Source: an uncultured Nitrospira sp.
GTDB lineage: Bacteria; Nitrospirota; Nitrospiria; Nitrospirales; Nitrospiraceae
Length of the DNA stretch: 49,426 bases
NCBI GenBank assembly: GCA_902500805.1
Contig: CABVSA010000023.1
Location: forward strand, 1-49,426
Reading direction: 5' to 3'
Shown here: piece by piece, positions 44,147-49,426 of the stretch
How the letters are laid out: every line of letters starts with the position of its first letter
Numbering within the stretch: the stretch's first letter is position 1
The notes under the pieces: model-generated
The model's database searches: none
What the model saw: only the letters and a program-made list of their open reading frames with translations
Told to the model about the DNA's origin: nothing
Program-made: the position numbers and the translations under genes

Positions 44147-45364
44147 ATGGATGCGACGAATGGATGGAATACGGCAACCGACCTCTGGGAATTTATCACT
44201 CAGGATGTAGCCATCATCGGCGGGCTGTCCAGTCCAATCCTGAGCTGGATGGGTATGGCGGGGATTCTTGCCATATGCGGCTGGCATGGAGCCGTCCTCA
44301 TCCGTGGAGCCTGGCGGATTCGACAGGCATTGTGTCGAGTGCAATCACAGGTGTCGAGTCTGCTCCTGGCACGTCGCCAATGGTCAAAGGAGTGGGTTGT
44401 CACGGCGAGATTGAGTAGACCTAGGCCGAATTCGGAGGGGTCGCAAGAATCACGACGCGATCTCGATGATCTCCACGTGTTGGATAGGGCCATGCGTGCT
44501 GAACCGGCTTTTGCCGTAGAGTGGCTTTCCTACCGAAAGACCTTTGCCATTGAACAGTCGGCTTGGTTTCTTGAGCCGACGGTATCCGCGCAAAAATCGG
44601 CGGCGGATTTCTTTTCCTTCGAAGCCTCCATGGCGGAATATCTCAACGTGGGCTTCTATCGGCAATTCCCGTCGTTTCTGACCGGTATGGGACTGATGTT
44701 CACGTTTCTGGCAATTCTGATCGGCTTGAGCAAGCTTCATGCGACCGGCTCGCAGGTCGAAGGACTCGCCGGTCTCATCAACGGGCTCTCGGGAAAGTTT
44801 GTCACATCGATTGCCGGTTTGGCTTGTGCGAATGCATTTACCCTGCTGGAAAACTCCCTCTGGTATCGTCTGAGCAACCGACATCGACGGTGTCTCTCGC
44901 TGCTCGATGAAGTATTCCCTCAACGGATCGTGGATCAACATGCCCAGTCTCTAGCGGTGCAGACCGGGCATGTGTCAACCATCGTCGGTCCCCTCCGGAA
45001 CGACGGTGACAAACAATTGGCTGAGGTCGTGCACCATCGACTCGGTACGGCCGTGGCCGCCTTAACGAAGGTATCAGAGTCTCTCACTGCGATGAGTGCG
45101 ACTCAACGCAGCTCAACAGTCGACGATCTTCCGGAAGAGATCGGTCATGAGGTTCAAAAAGCATTGAAGCGGGTGATTCAGCCGCTGGCAGATGCGATCC
45201 AGGATCTCAACCGGACACTGAAAGAGCCAGCACTTCCGGTACAGCTCTCGAAATCAGAAATGGAAACTATATTTCAGCAGCTGAAGACCCATGGAGCGAC
45301 TGCAGAAACTGCTCATTCTGGCAAGACTGGGAACGGTAGGAACAGTCCATCAGATCAGGAGTAA
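44147..45364 (+). CDS. ZorA/MotA/TolQ-like ion channel subunit
   Basis: 405 residues from ATG 44147 (AGGGG 8 bases upstream; GTG 44138 possible). TM1 about 31-53, TM2 about 176-197 (FLTGMGLMFTFLAILIGL), TM3 about 216-240 (SGKFVTSIAGLACANAFTLL), then a helical cytoplasmic tail (about 250-405) with coiled-coil character. The TM2-TM3 motif is that of ZorA, the MotA-like subunit of Zorya anti-phage systems. The tail is shorter than in classical ZorA. 15 bases before its MotB/ZorB-like partner. Confidence 0.82.
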   Translation: MDATNGWNTATDLWEFITQDVAIIGGLSSPILSWMGMAGILAICGWHGAVLIRGAWRIRQALCRVQSQVSSLLLARRQWSKEWVVTARLSRPRPNSEGSQESRRDLDDLHVLDRAMRAEPAFAVEWLSYRKTFAIEQSAWFLEPTVSAQKSAADFFSFEASMAEYLNVGFYRQFPSFLTGMGLMFTFLAILIGLSKLHATGSQVEGLAGLINGLSGKFVTSIAGLACANAFTLLENSLWYRLSNRHRRCLSLLDEVFPQRIVDQHAQSLAVQTGHVSTIVGPLRNDGDKQLAEVVHHRLGTAVAALTKVSESLTAMSATQRSSTVDDLPEEIGHEVQKALKRVIQPLADAIQDLNRTLKEPALPVQLSKSEMETIFQQLKTHGATAETAHSGKTGNGRNSPSDQE

Positions 45365-45379
45365 TGCGAGGGTGGTCAG

Positions 45380-46024
45380 ATGAGACATCGCAAACCGTCA
45401 CCACTGGCACGGGAATCTTCCGTCTCGCCGTCGGATGTATTTAGTGGGGTGACTGATCTCATGACCTCACTCGCCGTGATCTTCATCCTTCTGTTTGCCG
45501 CCTATGTGAGTCGGGTTCACGAGAGCCAGGAAAGTCATGCAGAGAGTCCTTTTTCTCCAAGGGAAGTACGCCAGAACCTCGATCCTCCGCTTCTCCAGCG
45601 TGAAGCCTACAAGCCAGATGTCTTGTCTGTCCGTATACCGGACGTTGCGCTCAATTTTGACCTTGGGGAGAGTAAGTTGCTCCCGCCTGCGGAGGCCTTT
45701 TTGTCGGAGACGATGCCACACTATGCCGCGATGGTATGTGCCCAAGGGGGCAAAGAGGTGGAAGCCTTTGTCATAGAGGGATATACCGATGATCTCGGAG
45801 ATGACCTTCGCAATTTACGATTGAGCCAGGAGCGTTCCTTCGCTGTGTTGGCCAAGAGCGTGGAGGTCGTCCGTGAGAAGCTTCCCTGGGCCTATGAGTG
45901 CTTCCTGCAAAAGGCGACGGCGAATGGTCGCGGGAGACAGAATCTCCTACGAGACGGTGCAGGAGACCTGGATCGAGAGCGGAGCCGCCGGGTGATGTTC
46001 AAAATACACGTACGCTCTCAGTAA
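45380..46024 (+). CDS. ZorB/MotB-like OmpA-domain protein
   Basis: 214 residues. A single TM near the N-terminus contains the expected ion-binding Asp (D26 in SGVTDLMTSLAVIFILLF), followed by a linker and an OmpA-type peptidoglycan-binding domain (VIEGYTDDLGDDLRNLRLSQ, ERSRRVMFKIHV). This is the plan of MotB/ZorB: the Asp drives ion flow through the MotA-like pentamer and the OmpA part anchors to the wall. No ZorC, ZorD or ZorE follows; the next gene is ksgA on the other strand. Confidence 0.85.
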   Translation: MRHRKPSPLARESSVSPSDVFSGVTDLMTSLAVIFILLFAAYVSRVHESQESHAESPFSPREVRQNLDPPLLQREAYKPDVLSVRIPDVALNFDLGESKLLPPAEAFLSETMPHYAAMVCAQGGKEVEAFVIEGYTDDLGDDLRNLRLSQERSFAVLAKSVEVVREKLPWAYECFLQKATANGRGRQNLLRDGAGDLDRERSRRVMFKIHVRSQ

Positions 46025-46029
46025 ACGTA

Positions 46030-46079
46030 GCGACCCAATTGAACGTAGCCCGTGGCTGCCAAACGGTGAGATGGGTCGC
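46030..46079. terminator. inverted repeat after the ZorAB-like pair
   Basis: GCGACCCA (46030-46037) and TGGGTCGC (46072-46079) are perfect complements with a 34-base loop. It lies between convergent genes and may mark the end of the pair. Confidence 0.35.
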
Positions 46080-46208
46080 GCATGTAAATGGTTTTCAACA
46101 GCCTGCCATCCATTCAGGCGATTCCTTTTATGTGCGAATGAGTTCGCACGGTGTGTGGGAGTGATGCCGTTACTTGGTATCGCCTCAGTTCGAGAGACAG
46201 GATTCCGG

Positions 46209-47012
46209 TCACGTCACATCCTCCATGCAACGGGCTAACGCGAGAAATTGTTCCAAGGGAAGAGTCTCAGCGCGAAGCGAGGGTGCGAGGTGAAGTGTTG
46301 CCAAGGCTGTTTCGACAAGCCTCGAATCATACCCTTCGTTCCGAAGTGAGTTCACGAGTGTCTTCCGTCGGTGAGCGAACGCGGCTCGTACAAGCGTGGT
46401 GAAGCGCCGCTCCGCTTCAGGCCGGCGCACTCGCGGTTCGAGTGCATGCAGCAGCACAACAGCTGAATCAACTTCGGGTCGAGGGCGGAAGCACTGTGGG
46501 GAAACTTTAAAGGCTTTTGAAATATGTGCGGAGTATTGGGCCATCACAGAGAGGACACCGTAATCTGAACTCCCAGGTTTTGCGATAAGACGATCCGCGA
46601 CTTCATTTTGAAGCATCAGCACCATGCGGGCGAAGCGATTGCCTTGAGACAGGAGCCGAAATAAGAGTGGAGTGGAAATATAGTAGGGGAGATTGGCAAC
46701 GACAATGGTCCCGATCGGTAAGTGTTCGATCGAACAGGTCAGGGCATCACCGAGTAGGAGGGTTAAATTCGCAAGATGCGCGGTTCGTTCAGAGAGAAAG
46801 GTGTGGAGACGAGGATCAACCTCAATGGCGGTGATGTGACCAGCGGCTCGGCACAGGGCTTCCGTTAGGAAGCCTCGGCCTGGGCCGATCTCGAGGACGG
46901 TATCAGTGGATGAAAGTTCCGCGAGTGCGACGATCTTGCGAACAATGTTCGGGTCCACAAGAAAATTTTGTCCAAGCCGTCTGATCGCCGCGGGAGGAGA
47001 TGCTGAGTCCAC
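46209..47012 (-). CDS. ksgA: 16S rRNA dimethyladenosine transferase
   Basis: 267 residues from GTG 47012, chosen because GGGAG (47023-47019) lies 6 bases before it and it follows directly the stop of the upstream gene. The frame to 47081 would overlap that gene by 66 bases. KsgA blocks: RRLGQNFLVDPNIVRKI, SAM motif VLEIGPGRGFLTEAL, catalytic NLPYYI, and FRPRPEVDSAVV. It dimethylates A1518 and A1519 of 16S rRNA. Last gene of the chain CaCA-pdxA-small gene-ksgA. Confidence 0.96.
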   Translation of the reverse strand: MDSASPPAAIRRLGQNFLVDPNIVRKIVALAELSSTDTVLEIGPGRGFLTEALCRAAGHITAIEVDPRLHTFLSERTAHLANLTLLLGDALTCSIEHLPIGTIVVANLPYYISTPLLFRLLSQGNRFARMVLMLQNEVADRLIAKPGSSDYGVLSVMAQYSAHISKAFKVSPQCFRPRPEVDSAVVLLHALEPRVRRPEAERRFTTLVRAAFAHRRKTLVNSLRNEGYDSRLVETALATLHLAPSLRAETLPLEQFLALARCMEDVT

Positions 47013-47014
47013 AT

Positions 47015-47341
47015 TCAACTCCCGAGCGGAGATGAACGAGCGAGTTTGTCGAGGAGGCGAACCAGCGGCGTACGGTAACACTCTACGAGATCAGTAAACT
47101 CTTCGAGCAAGTCGTTGGTGAAGGATGGTCCTGGTTGGATACGGGCGAACGTGTCCCCGTCTTCGTCGCCGACCGTGGCGGTAAGCAGTGCGATGGTGCG
47201 CGACTTCCACTTTGCGATTCGTTCTGTTCCTGCCACGGTATTCAGGTCCTGACGGGTTTGTTGTGCAAGCGCATCCAGTTCCGCGAGCTGTTGTCGAATG
47301 GTGGTCAACTGCTTAGCGCTATCAAGCGGCATGGTGAGCAC
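47015..47341 (-). CDS. small conserved hypothetical protein between pdxA and ksgA
   Basis: 108 residues, helical, no recognised family: LDSAKQLTTIRQQLAELDAL, AKWKSRTIALLTATVGDEDG, FTNDLLEEFTDLVECYRTPL. Overlaps the pdxA end by about 20 bases and its stop touches the ksgA ribosome-binding site, so translation of the chain is probably coupled. A second Met at 47332 is an alternative start. Confidence 0.68.
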   Translation of the reverse strand: MLTMPLDSAKQLTTIRQQLAELDALAQQTRQDLNTVAGTERIAKWKSRTIALLTATVGDEDGDTFARIQPGPSFTNDLLEEFTDLVECYRTPLVRLLDKLARSSPLGS

Positions 47342-48389
47342 GCCCTTTCTTGACGCGTCGCTGAGCGATTCGTGCCGCCAAGGTGACCGCTTCGATCAGA
47401 CTTCCCGGGTCGGCCACTTTTTTCCCCACAATGTCAAAGGCTGTTCCATGGTCGACGGAAGTGCGAATGATGGGTAAGCCGACGGTGAGGTTCACGCAGG
47501 TGCCGAACGCCACGAGCTTCAGCGGAATCAAGCCCTGGTCATGGTACAAGGCAACAATCCCGTCATACTGCCCCTTTGCGGCCTTTCCAAACAGCGTATC
47601 GGCGGGCAATGGATCACTGGCAAGAATGCCCTGCGCTTGGGCGGCCCGGGCTGCCGGAAGAATGACCCGAGCTTCCTCATTTCCGAATAGGCCATGTTCG
47701 CCCGCATGCGGATTCAGTGCGGCCACTCCGATCTTCGGTCGTTTGACTCCAAATAACGTGGTGAGTGCCAAGTGGGCCAACCGGATTGTTTTTTCAATCC
47801 TCGCTTGAGTAAGCAGCGTCGGAAGCTCTTTAATGGCGACATGTGTCGTGGCAAACATGATCCGCAATGGACCGCCGACGATCATCATGCCGGATTCCTT
47901 CGCCTGGGTCAGGTCGGCCAATAATTCAGTGTGTCCAGGGTATCGGCAGCCCGCCATGTTGATGGCTTCTTTATTGATTGGAGCGGTCACGATGCCATCG
48001 AGGCATCCCAATTGGGCGAGTTCTACCGCTTTCTCAATGAAGGTGACTGACGCCGCACCGGTTTCGGCCGCTGCAAGGCCCGGTGTAAATCGGCCCAATG
48101 GGGTGCTCAGTGGGTCCAGTAAGGCCACGGTGCCTGGACGGAGTGCTGGCGTTTCATGGCCATCGATGGGGAGTACGGTCAGCTTGAGTCGCAGGGTCTT
48201 AACGGTACGAACCATGACAGCAAGGGAGCCGATCACCAGGGGTCGGCAAATTTTGTGCAGCCGTCCTCCGGACAGGGCCTTGGCAATCACTTCCGGGCCA
48301 ATGCCTGCCGGGTCTCCCATCGTGATTCCCAGCAGCGGGAGTGATGAGGAGGTCGAGACTCTTTGAGTGGGGCGAGTTCTAGCTGGCAT
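47322..48389 (-). CDS. pdxA: 4-hydroxythreonine-4-phosphate dehydrogenase
   Basis: 355 residues from ATG 48389, which overlaps the stop of the upstream exchanger gene (48379); the frame continues to 48461. PdxA blocks: LGITMGDPAGIGPEVIAKAL, NKEAINMAGCRYPGHTELLA, VALYHDQGLIPLK and RTSVDHGTAFDI, with the metal-binding His residues in GHTELL, YHDQGL and DHGTAF. It oxidises 4-phosphohydroxythreonine in pyridoxal phosphate synthesis. The neighbourhood pdxA-ksgA is common in bacteria. Confidence 0.96.
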   Translation of the reverse strand: MPARTRPTQRVSTSSSLPLLGITMGDPAGIGPEVIAKALSGGRLHKICRPLVIGSLAVMVRTVKTLRLKLTVLPIDGHETPALRPGTVALLDPLSTPLGRFTPGLAAAETGAASVTFIEKAVELAQLGCLDGIVTAPINKEAINMAGCRYPGHTELLADLTQAKESGMMIVGGPLRIMFATTHVAIKELPTLLTQARIEKTIRLAHLALTTLFGVKRPKIGVAALNPHAGEHGLFGNEEARVILPAARAAQAQGILASDPLPADTLFGKAAKGQYDGIVALYHDQGLIPLKLVAFGTCVNLTVGLPIIRTSVDHGTAFDIVGKKVADPGSLIEAVTLAARIAQRRVKKGRAHHAA

Positions 48390-49380
48390 AGAGATAAATG
48401 GTATAGCCGATGTAGAAAAGAGCGCCAGCCCCCAGCAACCATGGTCGCCAGCGACCTCCAAGTAGAATCTGAAGCAGACAGAGCCCTACTGCCTGTACTG
48501 CCAAGACCATGGTCGTCAAGGCTGAGGGAGCGATGACCCATTCAGTTCCGATCAGCCCAAGTGAGACGGGGAGGGTGCCTTGAAACACCATGGCACCTGT
48601 CACGTTGGCCACGGCGAGCTTGTCTTTCTTCCGATACAGCCACAGAAAGCTATTAGACATCTCCGGGAGTTCGGTGGCCAACGGCGCGATGAGGAGCGTC
48701 AAAATCAGCGGCGACATTGAGAACAATCCGGCCATTGATTCTGCTGCCAGCACGAACAAATGGGCGCCCAAGATCAAGCCCCCCAACCCTAACAAGGCTT
48801 GAAATGTGATCATCGGATGCGAGGGGGTTGTCGCGGTTTTATCGAAGATGAGAGGGTCCAGCTCGCCACTTTCCCCTGCTTCGGCCGGTGCAAACTTCAG
48901 TTTCATGTAGTAAATGTACAAACAGATCAATCCCCCGGCGGCGATCAGATGGATCAGTCTCGATCGTTCAAAGGCGCACCCCAGTGCCACCAGGTAGCCG
49001 ATCATAAAGAAGGTCAGGTCCGTGAGAACATCGCGGTAGTTAAGATGAAATTGACCGGCGCGTTTACCTGCGCGTGCGTACAGCACGACCAACAGAGCCA
49101 GAATCGGCAGCACCAAGGTGCTGAGCATAAACGGTGCGCCGAGGATGGCGCCTAATCCGACGTCGATCTCCTCGGGGCTTTCGCCGAAGAAAATGGCAAT
49201 GATCGGAATTGAGGTTTCAGGCAGGGTGGTGCCGATGGCCGCGAAGACGCTCCCAACCGCGCCTTCAGAAATGCCGAGTCGTTTGCCCAGCCATTCGATC
49301 GCGTTTGTGAACAGTGCACATCCACCCAGTGTCACGACAACAGAGACCAGGAACAGGAGAATGTAGTACAAGGTGCTCAT
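48379..49380 (-). CDS. CaCA-family Na+/Ca2+ (cation/H+) exchanger
   Basis: 333 residues, about ten membrane helices in two inverted halves. Alpha repeats: SVFAAIGTTLPETSIPIIAI in the N-half and LIAPLATELPEMSNSFLWLY in the C-half, with the acidic ion-binding residues Glu in LPET and LPEM. YrbG/ChaA-like sodium or proton:calcium antiporter. Ends within the pdxA start, so translation is likely coupled. Confidence 0.93.
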   Translation of the reverse strand: MSTLYYILLFLVSVVVTLGGCALFTNAIEWLGKRLGISEGAVGSVFAAIGTTLPETSIPIIAIFFGESPEEIDVGLGAILGAPFMLSTLVLPILALLVVLYARAGKRAGQFHLNYRDVLTDLTFFMIGYLVALGCAFERSRLIHLIAAGGLICLYIYYMKLKFAPAEAGESGELDPLIFDKTATTPSHPMITFQALLGLGGLILGAHLFVLAAESMAGLFSMSPLILTLLIAPLATELPEMSNSFLWLYRKKDKLAVANVTGAMVFQGTLPVSLGLIGTEWVIAPSALTTMVLAVQAVGLCLLQILLGGRWRPWLLGAGALFYIGYTIYLYAS

Positions 49381-49426
49381 GCGCGGCCCCGCAGTTTCTT
49401 CTGGGTCGTTTGTCGATAGGCGTGCA

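Noticed and set aside
44147..46024. Complete Zorya anti-phage system
   Set aside because: Only ZorA- and ZorB-like genes are present. No helicase or nuclease partner (ZorC, ZorD, ZorE) is found on either side in the window.

Overview
The window is about 49 kb of bacterial chromosome with moderately high GC. It most resembles the genus Nitrospira (phylum Nitrospirota). This is an inference from the gene mix (DUF481 porin, many small zinc-ribbon proteins, GAF/sigma-54 regulators, an F1-only ATP synthase cluster, CTGAG-rich spacers and a palindromic intergenic element), not from a marker-gene search. No rRNA, tRNA, CRISPR array or intact insertion sequence was seen.

Layout. (1) 0.2-4.5 kb, plus strand: a zinc-ribbon protein, a LuxR-type regulator whose receiver has Glu at the phosphorylation site, and envelope genes (DUF481 barrel, MscL, OmpA-like lipoprotein, small exported protein). 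(2) 4.6-13.0 kb, minus strand: two DUF1348 paralogues around a DedA-rhodanese fusion, then an exported alpha/beta hydrolase, SnoaL-like protein, isochorismatase-family hydrolase, MOSC protein, FMN oxidoreductase and DsrE protein. At the head is a GAF/AAA+/Fis sigma-54 activator, with a consensus -24/-12 promoter and a candidate enhancer palindrome between it and dsrE. It reads as an inducible detoxification or redox set under RpoN control. (3) 13.1-23.8 kb: an accessory zone with five toxin-antitoxin loci in various states (frameshifted ParE, intact HigBA, BrnT/CopG remnants, an XRE antitoxin tail, intact Phd/PIN). It also holds DUF1810 full and partial copies, a candidate SRA-HNH restriction enzyme, a DUF2130 protein, an HxlR/pirin pair, DUF5069, a TMEM175-like channel, and a HEAT-repeat gene whose 3' end is scattered as fragments.

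(4) 24.1-29.2 kb: atpHAGDC, the F1 part of ATP synthase, without F0 genes. (5) 29.5-32.7 kb, minus: circularly permuted ATP-grasp, alpha-E and Anbu, the known peptide-ligase/proteasome-like operon, here without its transglutaminase. (6) 32.9-42.6 kb: RluD-type pseudouridine synthase, zinc-ribbon and GNAT proteins, a beta-barrel, a zinc/manganese ABC importer, AnmK, DUF2726, a CpoB-like TPR protein behind a second consensus sigma-54 promoter, and a REC-GGDEF diguanylate cyclase. (7) 43.0-49.4 kb: small proteins, a ZorA/ZorB-like ion-driven motor pair without Zorya effectors, then the overlapping minus-strand chain CaCA exchanger, pdxA, small gene, ksgA.

The points most worth following are the orphan ZorAB-like pair, the sigma-54 activator/enhancer/promoter module, the SRA-HNH protein, the palindromic 124-bp element, and the decayed toxin-antitoxin zone in which gene ends have been exchanged.
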